DNA from: Ruminococcus flavefaciens 007c
Lineage (GTDB): Bacteria > Bacillota > Clostridia > Oscillospirales > Ruminococcaceae
Assembly: GCF_000571935.1 (NCBI RefSeq)
Contig: NZ_ATAX01000016.1
Span: 62,001-126,000 of the forward strand
Length of the DNA stretch: 64,000 bases
Direction of reading: 5' to 3'
This document shows, piece after piece, positions 48,732-58,378 of this stretch (position 1 is the stretch's first letter; each line of letters begins with the position of its first letter). The notes beneath the pieces are model-generated. The model had not been told where the DNA came from. It saw only the letters and a list, made by a program, of their open reading frames with translations, and ran no database searches. The translations under genes and the position numbers were made by a program.

Positions 48732-50186
48732 TCACTGCTTTTTCACATCACTGATCTTGAACCAGAACGTAGACCCCTTTCCCAGAGTACTTCTCACGCC
48801 GTAGTCATAATTATGCATTTTCAGCACGGCCTTGACGATGGAAAGTCCCAGACCTGTGCCGACAACCTCGCGTTTGTGGTTCTCGGAACGGTAATACTTG
48901 TCGAAGATGAGCTTTATCTTGTCCTCCTCGATACCGTCGCCGGTGTCCTCCACCTCCACAATAACGCCGTCCTCCGTATTGATCTGACGTACAAACACCT
49001 TTTTATCCTTGCCCGTGTAGTTGATAGCATTATTTATAAGGTTATATATTACCTGCTCTATCTTAACCACATCGCAGTATACGGTGCGTTCCTCATCGGG
49101 AGTAAAGGTTATCTTGTAGCCGTTCTTCTCGGACAGTCCCCTGAAGCGGTCCATTATCTCGCTGAGCTTTGAGCTTATGCCGAACTCAGAGGGATTGAGC
49201 TTCTGTTTGCCGCTTTCCAGCTTGGAAAGATCCAGCATATCATTTACAAGAAGTGCAAGTCTGTCCGTTTCGCTGATGATTATTTCAAGATGCTCATTGC
49301 GCTTAACGGGATTATCTCCCGAAAGATCACGTATCATCTCCGCATATGCCTTCAGCATTGTCAGCGGTGTCCTAAGATCATGGGAAACATTGGCAATAAG
49401 GTCTCTCTGCATGGTATCCACCTTTGAGAGCTCCTTTTCGGCATATGTAAGGGTATCTGCCAGCTGTTTTGTCTCCAGATAGCCCCTGCCGTCAAATTTC
49501 GTATTGAAATCGCCCTTTGCAAGGTTTTCCGCCGAGGCAGTTATTCTGTCGATAGGAAGAGCCAGACGCCTTGAAAGATATATCGAGATAGCAAATGCAA
49601 GAGGTATCAGTATCACAGTGATCAGCAGGAGCTGACGCTTTATCAGGTCAGTGGTAGCGCCTACGGGCACCAAAGCCGAATTTATGAGCAGATATCCGTC
49701 AGGAGAAGACGTATCCCCAAGAACACAGCCGAATACCAGCATATCCGCATTTGTTTTCGGATTGATTATAGTTCCGCTGACAACGCCGTCATTTGTCTCG
49801 TTGATCTTGCTGATAAGGTACAGATTCTTATTCATCTTGCCGTGGAGCACACATTCTCCCAGAACATGGCTCGGCTTGATCTCTCTGCCGTACCTGTCCA
49901 GAACCTCTATGCAGACATCATTCTTTGATGCAACGCTGTCCATAGTCTTGTAGAATGCAGCTTTGTCATTCGGCCAGTACTTGTCATAAGCATCGTCAAT
50001 GATCTCCATGCTTTTCCTTGACGCAGATACACGCATTGTCTCGTACAGATTTTCCAGAAAGAATATCTGAAAAAACCACAGAAGGCCGAATACTGCCACG
50101 ATAAACAGCATAAAATACAGCCACACTTTGAATTTCAGCGGCATTCTGTTCCCGACGTGACGGAACTTATTGATTTGCTGCTTCAA
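48732..50186 (-). CDS. Membrane sensor histidine kinase
   Basis: Protein of 484 residues. The reading starts at TTG (50186), overlapping the response-regulator stop by 20 bases; an ATG at residue 15 (MPLKFKV) is an alternative. Two membrane helices (about 20-42 and 183-204) flank an outer sensor domain of 140 residues. HAMP (about 205-255), HisKA with the phospho-acceptor His269 ('DLIANVSHDLRTPLTML'), and HATPase_c with 'NLINNAINYTG', 'VEDTGDGI' and 'GTGLGLSIVKAVLKMH' complete it. The signal is unknown. It pairs with the OmpR-type regulator upstream. Confidence 0.93.
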   Translation of the reverse strand: MKQQINKFRHVGNRMPLKFKVWLYFMLFIVAVFGLLWFFQIFFLENLYETMRVSASRKSMEIIDDAYDKYWPNDKAAFYKTMDSVASKNDVCIEVLDRYGREIKPSHVLGECVLHGKMNKNLYLISKINETNDGVVSGTIINPKTNADMLVFGCVLGDTSSPDGYLLINSALVPVGATTDLIKRQLLLITVILIPLAFAISIYLSRRLALPIDRITASAENLAKGDFNTKFDGRGYLETKQLADTLTYAEKELSKVDTMQRDLIANVSHDLRTPLTMLKAYAEMIRDLSGDNPVKRNEHLEIIISETDRLALLVNDMLDLSKLESGKQKLNPSEFGISSKLSEIMDRFRGLSEKNGYKITFTPDEERTVYCDVVKIEQVIYNLINNAINYTGKDKKVFVRQINTEDGVIVEVEDTGDGIEEDKIKLIFDKYYRSENHKREVVGTGLGLSIVKAVLKMHNYDYGVRSTLGKGSTFWFKISDVKKQ

Positions 50187-50850
50187 ACTTATATCCCATT
50201 CCTCTCAGTGTAACGATAAATTTACGGTACTCTCCGAGGCTGTTGCGGAGCATTTTTATATGTGTATCAACAGTTCTGTCATCGCCGAAGAAATCATAGC
50301 CCCATACCTCTTCAAGGAGCTTGTCACGTGAAAGTGCGATATTCTTGTTCTTTACAAGATAGAAGAGCAGATCATATTCCTTGGGAGTCATAGAAGCCTT
50401 TTCGCCGTTTACGTAGACCTCACGTCCGGCAATATCCACTGCCAGTCCCTCAAATTCATATTTATCGGGCTGTACCTGTTCATCCTGTCTTGTATTCCTT
50501 TTGAGAACCACCTTGACTCTTGCCATGAGCTCCTTTGGAGAAAAAGGCTTTACAACGTAGTCGTCAACGCCTATCTCAAAGCCGAAAAGCTTATCGTACT
50601 CCTCTCCTCTTGCAGAGAGCATGATAACAGGTATATTCTTTGATTTATGTATCTCCTTGCAGGCGGAATAGCCGTCCAGTCTTGGCATCATTACGTCCAT
50701 GATTATCAGGTCGTAATCATTGTCATGACAGAGATTCACAGCTTCCATGCCGTTCTCCGCCTCTGTTACCTCAAAGCCTTCAAATTCGGCATATTCGCGT
50801 ACAACTTTTCTTATATTTATTTCATCATCTACAACCAGAATATGTGCCAT
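50167..50850 (-). CDS. OmpR/PhoB-family response regulator
   Basis: About 227 residues. The ATG at 50850 follows AACGGAGGT. The receiver domain has the acidic pocket Asp8-Asp9 and phospho-acceptor Asp52 ('LIIMDVMMPRLDG'), with Lys in 'VVKPF'. A winged-helix DNA-binding domain follows ('MTPKEYDLLFYLVKNKNIALSRDKLLEEVWG', 'RTVDTHIKMLRNSLGE'). It is transcribed ahead of the kinase gene and should be phosphorylated by it. Confidence 0.95.
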   Translation of the reverse strand: MAHILVVDDEINIRKVVREYAEFEGFEVTEAENGMEAVNLCHDNDYDLIIMDVMMPRLDGYSACKEIHKSKNIPVIMLSARGEEYDKLFGFEIGVDDYVVKPFSPKELMARVKVVLKRNTRQDEQVQPDKYEFEGLAVDIAGREVYVNGEKASMTPKEYDLLFYLVKNKNIALSRDKLLEEVWGYDFFGDDRTVDTHIKMLRNSLGEYRKFIVTLRGMGYKFEAANQ

Positions 50851-50893
50851 ACAAAAACCTCCGTTAAGATATTTCAATATCTTCTTGATATTT

Positions 50894-50923
50894 ATAATAA
50901 ATAAACATGAAGCCGGTCGTCAA
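50894..50923 (-). promoter_or_regulatory. Promoter of the two-component operon
   Basis: On the minus strand: TTGACG (50923-50918), an 18-base spacer, and TATTAT (50899-50894). Confidence 0.6.
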
Positions 50924-51036
50924 CCTTACTCCTTTTATATTATAACATCTTATCACATAAAAGTGTATATTCTGTGAAATTTTCTTGTTATTTTCCGTCA
51001 ATTTTATCAAATTTGTTAGGGCTCTTTAATTTTCGA

Positions 51037-51065
51037 TTGACTTTTTAGGCTATTTTTGCTATAAT
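51037..51065 (+). promoter_or_regulatory. Promoter of the GGDEF-EAL gene
   Basis: TTGACT (51037-51042), a 17-base spacer, and TATAAT (51060-51065) with an extended TGC before the -10. Confidence 0.85.
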
Positions 51066-51102
51066 AATTTTGGATAATTGTATAAGAAGGGAGGCGGTTT
51101 CT

Positions 51103-53364
51103 ATGAAGAAAAGATCAGGCTTCAGACGTCACTTCAATCCGCTTGCTGCTGCCCTTATCATAGTTGCCGCAAGCTCTCTGGTCATAGGTTACTGTATACT
51201 CAGGCCGCAATATGCAATGATAACACTTGTTATATATGTATGTACACTGGTATGCGCTACACTTATCCTTGCCATTTCTACTTATATATATAAAAGCAAG
51301 CGTACTTCCATCGACGAGAAGGACATCACTAAGATAATCGAGGATCTCAATACCGAAATGATAATCTGGTCGGATAACTTCTCATATGTTTTCATAAACA
51401 AGAAGCTCAGGGATCTTCTGGGCATAAGTGCTGACCGTTCGGATAAAAAGGAAGCTGTCTGGACAGCCTTCGGCATAAATTCTTCAGACGAGAATGCCCT
51501 TATGAAAATTGCGGGCAGCAATTCCTACGAATCAAGCTTCCGCAATCCCCACGGCACACTGGTCTCCATAGCATGGAGCACCTCTCCCGTAAAGAAGTAC
51601 CGCAAACAGTCCGTGTACCTCAGTACGGGATTCAACCTCACAGAGCTGAAGAAAATGAGGGTAAACCTTGCCAGCGCCAACGACTTTTTCCACGCATCCA
51701 TGGAGCTCGCCGAGATCGGACTCCTTATGAGTACAGACAGGAAGTTGTTCCGTGCTTCTCCCGAGCTGATGCGTATGCTTGGACTGAAAACGGGCTCAAT
51801 CAATATTAACGAGTTCCGCTCGCTCATACATCCCAACGACAGGATCCAGTTTGACGGCGCTATCCGCAGCAAGGATCTTTCGGAAATAAGGAATATCGAG
51901 ATAAGGATCAAGAGCGCAGACGGCTCTTACCGCTGGTTCTCCTACCGCTTCAAGTCTATCCCGGGTACAGGCAATACCTTGCCCCTCTTCGGCGGTGCCA
52001 TTATCGACGTCACACAGGAGCATGAGAAGGACATCCTCATCGAGCGTCTTGCGTATATCGACGAGGTCACAGACATCGCAAACCGCAATAAGCTGGTGGG
52101 AACAGGTCAGGAGATATACGATTCCTGCAAGGTGCTCAACTACTCCTTCTGGATCATAGTCCTCGACATCGACCGCTTCCACATCATCAACGATACTATC
52201 GGCTACAGCAACGGAAACTATGTACTGAAGAATTTCGCACATATCCTTTATAAATTCGTTACTCCAGGCGGTCTTGCCGCAAGGATCAGCGGAGACAACT
52301 TCGCGCTCCTCCTCAGGGACTACGGCGATGAGGAAATGCCAACGAGAACCGTAAAATCCATTCAGGAAGAGTTCTCAAAGCTGGCTGTGGACGAGCTTGC
52401 CTCCATAAATCTGTCCTGCTCGGCGGGCTATTCAAAAATGCCCGAGGACGGAAACTCCTTCCTCGACGTAATGGAGCACGCCGAATTCGCACTGAAGTCC
52501 AGCGACGGCACTCAGGGCAGCGTATGCGGCTATGAGCCGAGTATGCACGACTCTATTATCGGCAATACCGAGCTTGAAAAGTCACTGGCTCTTGCCATCG
52601 ACAACAACGAGCTACAGCTCTTTTACCAGCCCAAGATCGACCTTGCTTCGGGCAGGATAATGGGCGTGGAAGCGCTCATACGCTGGATAAAACCCGACGG
52701 CACCATAATAAAGCCCGACGTCTTCGTACCTATCGCCGAGAGCTCACACCTCATAGGCAGGATAAGCGAATTCGTACTCAACGAGGGCTGCCGCCAGAAC
52801 AAACTCTGGCAGAAAATGGGCTTTCCTCCTATCGTTATGTCCATCAACTTTGCTTCATCCGACTTCTATCAGAACGACCTGAAGGAAAAGGTATTCGAAG
52901 CTCTGGCACGTTCGGGACTGGATCCCCAGTGGCTTGAGGTGGAGCTCACCGAGACTCTCGCCCTCAGCGATATAGACTTCGCCGTAGATCAGATGAACAA
53001 ACTTCGTGATCTTGGAGTAAAGCTCGCTATGGACGACTTCGGCACAGGCTACTCATCACTGAGCTATCTGCAGATACTCCCTATAACTCTGCTGAAGCTC
53101 GACCGCTCCTTCATAACAGACATCGAGCATGACAATATCGCATATGAGATCGTTTCGGCAGTTATCAGAATAGCAAAGTCAAAGAAGATAGAAACTATCG
53201 CAGAGGGTATCGAAAACAACGTACAGGAGTCGATCCTGCGTATGGCAGGCTGTGACTACGCACAGGGCTTCCTCTACGGCAAACCCATGCCACCCGAAAA
53301 GATACAGGAGTTCTTCGATATTGACGATAAGCACGATTACAGCGGCAGAAACAGCAAACGCTGA
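51103..53364 (+). CDS. Membrane PAS-GGDEF-EAL protein, probable cyclic-di-GMP phosphodiesterase
   Basis: About 753 residues. The ATG at 51103 follows GAAGGGAGGCGG. Two membrane helices (about 13-33 and 38-62) precede one or two PAS-like domains (about 75-320, with 'YRWFSYRFKSIPG' as a PAC segment). The GGDEF domain has lost its motif: 'RISGDNFALLLRDYG' gives SGDNF, so cyclase activity is unlikely, though it may bind GTP and act as a sensor. The EAL domain looks active: 'GVEALIRW', 'MSINFAS', 'VELTETLA', 'MDDFGTGYSSL', 'LKLDRSFI', 'AEGIEN' and 'AQGFLYGKPMP'. It should hydrolyse cyclic-di-GMP. pfkA follows 38 bases downstream and may be co-transcribed. Confidence 0.92.
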   Translation: MKKRSGFRRHFNPLAAALIIVAASSLVIGYCILRPQYAMITLVIYVCTLVCATLILAISTYIYKSKRTSIDEKDITKIIEDLNTEMIIWSDNFSYVFINKKLRDLLGISADRSDKKEAVWTAFGINSSDENALMKIAGSNSYESSFRNPHGTLVSIAWSTSPVKKYRKQSVYLSTGFNLTELKKMRVNLASANDFFHASMELAEIGLLMSTDRKLFRASPELMRMLGLKTGSININEFRSLIHPNDRIQFDGAIRSKDLSEIRNIEIRIKSADGSYRWFSYRFKSIPGTGNTLPLFGGAIIDVTQEHEKDILIERLAYIDEVTDIANRNKLVGTGQEIYDSCKVLNYSFWIIVLDIDRFHIINDTIGYSNGNYVLKNFAHILYKFVTPGGLAARISGDNFALLLRDYGDEEMPTRTVKSIQEEFSKLAVDELASINLSCSAGYSKMPEDGNSFLDVMEHAEFALKSSDGTQGSVCGYEPSMHDSIIGNTELEKSLALAIDNNELQLFYQPKIDLASGRIMGVEALIRWIKPDGTIIKPDVFVPIAESSHLIGRISEFVLNEGCRQNKLWQKMGFPPIVMSINFASSDFYQNDLKEKVFEALARSGLDPQWLEVELTETLALSDIDFAVDQMNKLRDLGVKLAMDDFGTGYSSLSYLQILPITLLKLDRSFITDIEHDNIAYEIVSAVIRIAKSKKIETIAEGIENNVQESILRMAGCDYAQGFLYGKPMPPEKIQEFFDIDDKHDYSGRNSKR

Positions 53365-53402
53365 CACCGCAGCCCAATATATTTTAAACGGAGGTCATTA
53401 AC

Positions 53403-54485
53403 ATGAAAAGACGAATAGGTATACTGACAAGCGGCGGCGATTGTCCGGGACTTAACGCTACAATACGCGGCGTGGCAAAGGCCTGCTACGAGCGTTTCGG
53501 CGAGGACAATGTAGAAATTGTCGGTATCTCCAACGGCTACTACGGACTTATCAACAATCTCTGCAAGGATATGTCCCCCTCCGTATTCTCGGGAATACTC
53601 ACCCAGGGCGGAACGATCTTCGGAACCAAGCGTCAGCCCTTCAAGATGATGCAGGTCATCGGTGAAGACAATATTGACAAGGTCAAGAATATGAAAGAGA
53701 CCTACAAGAAGCAGAAGCTCGACTGTCTCCTCACTCTCGGAGGCAACGGCACTCACAAGACCTCAAAGCTTCTCTCGGATGAAGGCCTCAATGTGATCGG
53801 ACTTCCCAAGACCATTGACAACGACATCTACGGCACAGACGTTACTTTTGGCTTCCATACGGCAGTGGACATCGCAACTGACGTCCTTGACCGTCTTCAT
53901 ACCACAGCTGCCAGCCATTCAAGAGTACTTCTCTGCGAGATAATGGGCAACAAGGCAGGCTGGCTCACACTGAATGCAGGCATCGCAGGCGGAGCCGACG
54001 TTATTATAATCCCCGAGATCCCCTACGATATAGATAAGATATGCGACGCCGTAATGGCAAGAAGCGCTTCGGGAAAGACCTTCTCTATAGTGGCAGTTGC
54101 CGAGGGCGCCTTCGACGTGAACGAAGCTAAGATGAAGAAGAAGGAGCGTGCAAAGAAACGTGCAGAGGCAGGCATAATCACCGCCACAAGCCGTATTGCA
54201 GCTCAGATACAGGCAAATACAGGGCTCGAAGCAAGAGTATGCGTACCAGGACATATGCTCAGGGGCGGCGCTCCCAGTGCTTATGACCGCGTACTTTCAA
54301 CACAGTTCGGAGTTCACGCTGCCTACCTCATAGCCAAGGAACGCTACGGAAGAACAGTTGCCAAGATTGGAAACAAGATAACCTCAAACAAGCTCGAGGA
54401 CATCGCAGGCAGGACCAAATTCGTGGATACAGAAAATCATCTGGTCATTGCAGCCCGTGACATCGGCGTTTCCTTCGGTGACTGA
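53403..54485 (+). CDS. pfkA: 6-phosphofructokinase
   Basis: Protein of 360 residues, ATG behind AACGGAGGT. Motifs include 'LTSGGDCPGLNATIRG' and the catalytic 'PKTIDND' (Asp139, Asp141). The nucleotide-binding GGDGS motif reads GGNGT (about 113-117): the following Gly, which distinguishes ATP from PPi enzymes, is retained, but the magnesium-binding Asp is Asn. The length and the extra 40 residues place it in the longer, mixed-substrate group of bacterial PFKs. Whether ATP or PPi is preferred should be tested. It commits fructose-6-phosphate to glycolysis. Confidence 0.92.
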   Translation: MKRRIGILTSGGDCPGLNATIRGVAKACYERFGEDNVEIVGISNGYYGLINNLCKDMSPSVFSGILTQGGTIFGTKRQPFKMMQVIGEDNIDKVKNMKETYKKQKLDCLLTLGGNGTHKTSKLLSDEGLNVIGLPKTIDNDIYGTDVTFGFHTAVDIATDVLDRLHTTAASHSRVLLCEIMGNKAGWLTLNAGIAGGADVIIIPEIPYDIDKICDAVMARSASGKTFSIVAVAEGAFDVNEAKMKKKERAKKRAEAGIITATSRIAAQIQANTGLEARVCVPGHMLRGGAPSAYDRVLSTQFGVHAAYLIAKERYGRTVAKIGNKITSNKLEDIAGRTKFVDTENHLVIAARDIGVSFGD

Positions 54486-54570
54486 TACTTCCCTGAAGTA
54501 TCATAAGCCTTGAAAAAAATCCACCTGTTAAATAATGTCAGCCCCGGAAGCAGTTTCGGGGCTGTTTTTT
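54484..54570 (+). terminator. Hairpin and terminator after pfkA
   Basis: The first stem GATACTTC-CCT-GAAGTATC spans the stop codon and has no T tract. The second, AGCCCCG / CGGGGCT (54540-54563), is followed by GTTTTTT. The gap from 54571 to 54740 is AT-rich and shows no gene. Confidence 0.8.
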
Positions 54571-54740
54571 GTAAGCTCCATGTTATACAAACAGTAATAT
54601 ATATTTTTATAATACTATCATTAAAAATTGATATGTCACACTTGATACACCTGTATTTCGCTAAAATATCTGTTTATTTAATTGTTAAAACATAAAAATT
54701 TCCCTCTCAATGAAAAAAGCTATTCCCAAAACCTTTCAAA

Positions 54741-54751
54741 TATGCTATAAT
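54741..54751 (+). promoter_or_regulatory. Extended -10 promoter of the phosphoglucomutase gene
   Basis: TATGC-TATAAT gives an extended -10 (TGC before 54746-54751) with no convincing -35. The ribosome site CAGGAGGTT is about 20 bases further on. Confidence 0.6.
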
Positions 54752-54781
54752 AACTATATATCTGTTCAGGAGGTTATTTTA

Positions 54782-56497
54782 ATGTCAGAAATGGAACTTT
54801 ATGACCTTTGGTGCAAAAACGCCAAGGAAGATCCCGATCTTAAAACTGAGCTCGAGGGGATTAAGGGCGACGGTGAAGCAATAAACGATAGATTTTACCG
54901 TGATCTTGAATTCGGTACAGGCGGTCTCAGAGGCGTTATAGGCGCAGGAACCAACCGTATGAATATATATACAGTAAGACGCGCTACACAGGGCTTCGCT
55001 GATTACCTCAACCAGGAATACAAGGATCCCAGCGTAGCTATCTCCTTCGACAGCCGTATAAAAAGCGACGTATTCTCAAAGGCTGCCGCAGAGGTACTTG
55101 CAGCAAACGGTATAAAGGTACATATTTATAAAGAACTCATGCCTACTCCATGCCTTTCATGGGCTGTACGCGCACTCAAGTGTCAGGGCGGTATCATGGT
55201 AACAGCAAGCCACAACCCCGCTAAGTACAACGGCTACAAGGTTTACGGCGAGGACGGCTGCCAGATCACTCTCAGAGGTGCAGAGATAATCCTCGAGAAG
55301 ATCAATTCACTGGACGTTTTCACAGGAGTTAAGACTTCTGATTTTGAAAAAGAACTTGCCAAGGGCACTATCTCTTATATAGGCGATGATGTTATCGAGG
55401 AATTCTACCAGAGAGTCCTTGCCGAGGGAATAAATACAGACCTCTGCGCTTCAAGCGGACTCAAGGTGGTATATACTCCCCTCAACGGTACAGGAAACAA
55501 GCCTGTACGCGAGATACTCAAGCGCATCGGCATTACAGACGTTACCATCGTAAAGGAACAGGAGAATCCCGACGGCAACTTCACTACCTGCCCCTATCCG
55601 AATCCCGAGATACGCGAGGCTCTCAAGGTAGGTCTCAGCTACTGTGACAAAGTTAAACCCGATCTTCTCCTTGCTACCGATCCCGACTGTGACCGTGTAG
55701 GTATAGCAGTTCCCGACGGCAACGGCGGATATGCTCTCTTCTCCGGCAACGAGGTAGGAGCTATGCTTCTGGAGTATATCTGTGAGCAGCGCATAAAGAA
55801 GGGCACAATGCCGAAGAATCCCGTAACAGTCAAGACTATCGTAACTACTGATATAGTAAATCTCATCGCCAAGGAATACGGCGTAAAGGTCATAGATGTA
55901 CTCACAGGCTTCAAGTTCATCGGCGAGCAGATCGGCTTCCTTGAAGCAAAGGGCGAGGAAAAGCGTTATATCTTCGGCTTTGAAGAGAGCTACGGCTACC
56001 TTTCCGGCGGCTATGTAAGAGACAAGGACGCTGTTGACGCTTCGATGCTCATCTGCGAAATGGCTGCTTACTACCGCACACAGGGTATAACTCTCATGCA
56101 GGCACGCGAGAATATGTACAAGAAGTACGGTATGTTCCTCCAGACTCTTTACAGCTTTGAGTTTGAGGGTGCAAGCGGCATGAAGCATATGGAAGAGATC
56201 ATGACAGATCTCCGCAACAACCACCCCACCGCTATCGGCGGCCTGAAGGTGGAGCGCTTTGAGGACTACAAGGCAAGCACCTGCAAGAATATCGCTACAG
56301 GCGAGATAAAGGAGCTTACACTTCCCAAGTCAAACGTGCTGGCATTCTACCTCGAGGGCGGCTGCAAGGCAATAGTACGTCCTTCGGGTACAGAGCCCAA
56401 GATAAAGACATACATCACAGCCAAGGCACCTACAAAGGCAGAAGCCGAGGCTATCGAGCAGAAGATCTACGCAGACTTCACTCAGAGCATGAAATAA
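54782..56497 (+). CDS. Phosphoglucomutase/phosphomannomutase (alpha-D-phosphohexomutase)
   Basis: About 571 residues. The ATG at 54782 follows CAGGAGGTT. The four-domain mutase motifs are present: 'FGTGGLRGVIGAGTNRMN', the active-site serine in 'TASHNPAKYNGYK' (Ser143), the magnesium loop 'DPDCDRVG' and the sugar-recognition 'GFEESYGYLSG', with the phosphate-binding 'RPSGTEPKIK' at the end. It interconverts glucose-1- and glucose-6-phosphate and may act on mannose or glucosamine forms. The length matches the long PGM group (PgcA-like). It links glycolysis to polysaccharide synthesis. Confidence 0.93.
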   Translation: MSEMELYDLWCKNAKEDPDLKTELEGIKGDGEAINDRFYRDLEFGTGGLRGVIGAGTNRMNIYTVRRATQGFADYLNQEYKDPSVAISFDSRIKSDVFSKAAAEVLAANGIKVHIYKELMPTPCLSWAVRALKCQGGIMVTASHNPAKYNGYKVYGEDGCQITLRGAEIILEKINSLDVFTGVKTSDFEKELAKGTISYIGDDVIEEFYQRVLAEGINTDLCASSGLKVVYTPLNGTGNKPVREILKRIGITDVTIVKEQENPDGNFTTCPYPNPEIREALKVGLSYCDKVKPDLLLATDPDCDRVGIAVPDGNGGYALFSGNEVGAMLLEYICEQRIKKGTMPKNPVTVKTIVTTDIVNLIAKEYGVKVIDVLTGFKFIGEQIGFLEAKGEEKRYIFGFEESYGYLSGGYVRDKDAVDASMLICEMAAYYRTQGITLMQARENMYKKYGMFLQTLYSFEFEGASGMKHMEEIMTDLRNNHPTAIGGLKVERFEDYKASTCKNIATGEIKELTLPKSNVLAFYLEGGCKAIVRPSGTEPKIKTYITAKAPTKAEAEAIEQKIYADFTQSMK

Positions 56498-56506
56498 TTT
56501 ATAACA

Positions 56507-56534
56507 GGGGGCAGGCATTTAGTCTGCCCCTTTA
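56507..56534 (+). terminator. Terminator after phosphoglucomutase
   Basis: Stem GGGGCAG / CTGCCCC followed by TTTATAT. Confidence 0.7.
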
Positions 56535-56578
56535 TATCATTTTATTCTCTATGAACAAATACAGGAGACAAACAACAA

Positions 56579-58243
56579 ATGACAACAAAGAAAAATAAAT
56601 ACATATATTTTATCGCAGGAGCTCTGCTCGGTGCCGCAGTGTTCATTGTAATCTTCGGCACAGGAATAATCTCCCCTGTCAATACAAAATGGATCTTTGC
56701 TCAGCACGATGATATCACACAGCATTATGTAGGCTGGGTATTTTTCCGCAAGACTCCGTGGACTTTTCCTGTCGGCCTTATAGAAGGTATCTCGGCGGAT
56801 GAAAAGGTCTCATGTATGTATACGGACTCAATACCGCTTTTCGCTTTGATATTCAAGCTGCTTTCACCTATACTGCCTGAAAACTTCCAATATTTCGGCA
56901 TATGGGGACTTATGTGCTATATGCTCAGCGGCGGCTTCGGAGCATTGCTGCTCACCCGTATAAAACAGAACCTTTTCTTCACATCGGCAGGCTCGCTGTT
57001 TTATTCGGCTTTCTGGCCGACGCTCCTGAGAATAACGCACCACAACGCTCTCGGAGCCATATGGCTGGTAATAATACCGCTCATACTCACCATTGACCAT
57101 GACCGCAAATACAAGCACCGATTCACCCCTGTAGTACTGTGGACAGTTACCTGTATTCTTGCATCGCTCATACACCTTTACTTCATACCCATGATCTACT
57201 GCGTCATGCTGGGATACATGATACTTTTGGTATTCAAGGATAAAAAGCGTGCACAGGCAATGATTACATTCGGCTCTTCCACTGTTTTTTCAGTTCTTGC
57301 ACTGTGGATAATAGGCGGATTTTACAGCAGCGGCAGTTACTCTGACGGCGGCTTCGGAATATTCTCCGCCAACTTCAATGCCTTCTTCAACAGCATGGGA
57401 AAGGCAAGATACCTTCGTTCTCTGGAGCACTTCAACGGCCAGTACGAAGGCTTCGGATACCTCGGCATAGGTATGCTGATACTTTGCTTTCTGGCGTTGA
57501 TAATAACCATCAGCAGGATAAGCAACAAGGATGGAAGCTTTTTCAAAAACGCCTCAGCTGTCATCAGTTCCCGGAAAACAGAGGTCATCGCTTTCTGCGT
57601 CATATTCATGACCGCATTTTTATGGGCAGCAAGCAACAAATTAACATTGAACAAGGATATAGCGATCACCATTCCGCTGCCTCAGTTCGTACTGTGCAAG
57701 CTGGGTATTTTCCGTTCATCGGGAAGGTTTATCTGGCTCCCCTGCCTTATGACCATGACCTGCGCATTATGGATATGCTCACAGCTCAACAAGAAGTCAT
57801 TTTTCACGGCTTTGACTCTATGCGTCGCTGTTCAGCTGGGCGATATGCAGAATTACTGCGACGAGATACGCCAGGCAGATGAGAGGAACAAAAACTATAC
57901 GACCGCTCTGAGCAGTGCTGAGTGGGACGATTTCACAGACGGAGCCGAAGAAATAGTATTTCTTCCCCTTATCCCCGACTATAAGGCCAAAATGAAGCTT
58001 TATTTCGACTTTGCCGAGCTTGCCTGCAATAAGGATATGAGACTCAGCTCCTTTTATCTTGCCCGCACTGACAACAGCATACTCACATCTTATGCCGATA
58101 AGAAATACTCAGATCTGAAAAGCGGAAACGGCAACAGAGACTTCCTTTACGTATTCTTCAATAAGAAAGACGCTCCCCTTGATGTCATGGGACTTGATGT
58201 GAAAGAGATAGACGGATACACAGTAGCAAGAGTTAAAAAATAA
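56579..58243 (+). CDS. Multi-pass membrane protein, DUF6311/GT-C-like
   Basis: Protein of 554 residues, ATG behind CAGGAGACAAAC. About ten to eleven membrane helices fill residues 8-440, then a 110-residue soluble tail. An outer loop near 40-55 has 'FAQHDDITQHYVGWVFFRKTPWTFPVG', resembling the acidic loop of GT-C fold glycosyltransferases and of DUF6311. It may transfer a lipid-linked sugar to a surface polymer. The C-terminal part has no recognised fold. The gene is between phosphoglucomutase and rpmE, with its own terminator upstream, so it may be an independent unit. Confidence 0.7.
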   Translation: MTTKKNKYIYFIAGALLGAAVFIVIFGTGIISPVNTKWIFAQHDDITQHYVGWVFFRKTPWTFPVGLIEGISADEKVSCMYTDSIPLFALIFKLLSPILPENFQYFGIWGLMCYMLSGGFGALLLTRIKQNLFFTSAGSLFYSAFWPTLLRITHHNALGAIWLVIIPLILTIDHDRKYKHRFTPVVLWTVTCILASLIHLYFIPMIYCVMLGYMILLVFKDKKRAQAMITFGSSTVFSVLALWIIGGFYSSGSYSDGGFGIFSANFNAFFNSMGKARYLRSLEHFNGQYEGFGYLGIGMLILCFLALIITISRISNKDGSFFKNASAVISSRKTEVIAFCVIFMTAFLWAASNKLTLNKDIAITIPLPQFVLCKLGIFRSSGRFIWLPCLMTMTCALWICSQLNKKSFFTALTLCVAVQLGDMQNYCDEIRQADERNKNYTTALSSAEWDDFTDGAEEIVFLPLIPDYKAKMKLYFDFAELACNKDMRLSSFYLARTDNSILTSYADKKYSDLKSGNGNRDFLYVFFNKKDAPLDVMGLDVKEIDGYTVARVKK

Positions 58244-58261
58244 AAAAAAATCAGAAACAGC

Positions 58262-58290
58262 TTGACACACACGGCACAGTGTGATATAAT
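58262..58290 (+). promoter_or_regulatory. Promoter of rpmE
   Basis: TTGACA (58262-58267), a 17-base spacer, and TATAAT (58285-58290). A leader of about 80 bases precedes the GTG start. Confidence 0.88.
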
Positions 58291-58378
58291 TTATAACTGT
58301 AATGTATATTCGGCACTACTGTCTAAAGGAAATGATGGGCTGCACGATCTACAATTTAATTGTAAAGAGGTGAAAATC

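Noticed and set aside
55451..56224. Long minus-strand frame opposite phosphoglucomutase
   Set aside because: Mirror of a conserved enzyme; no promoter or ribosome site.
58262..58378. Upstream extension of rpmE
   Set aside because: It would start within the -35 box; the GTG at 58379 has a proper ribosome site and matches L31 length.
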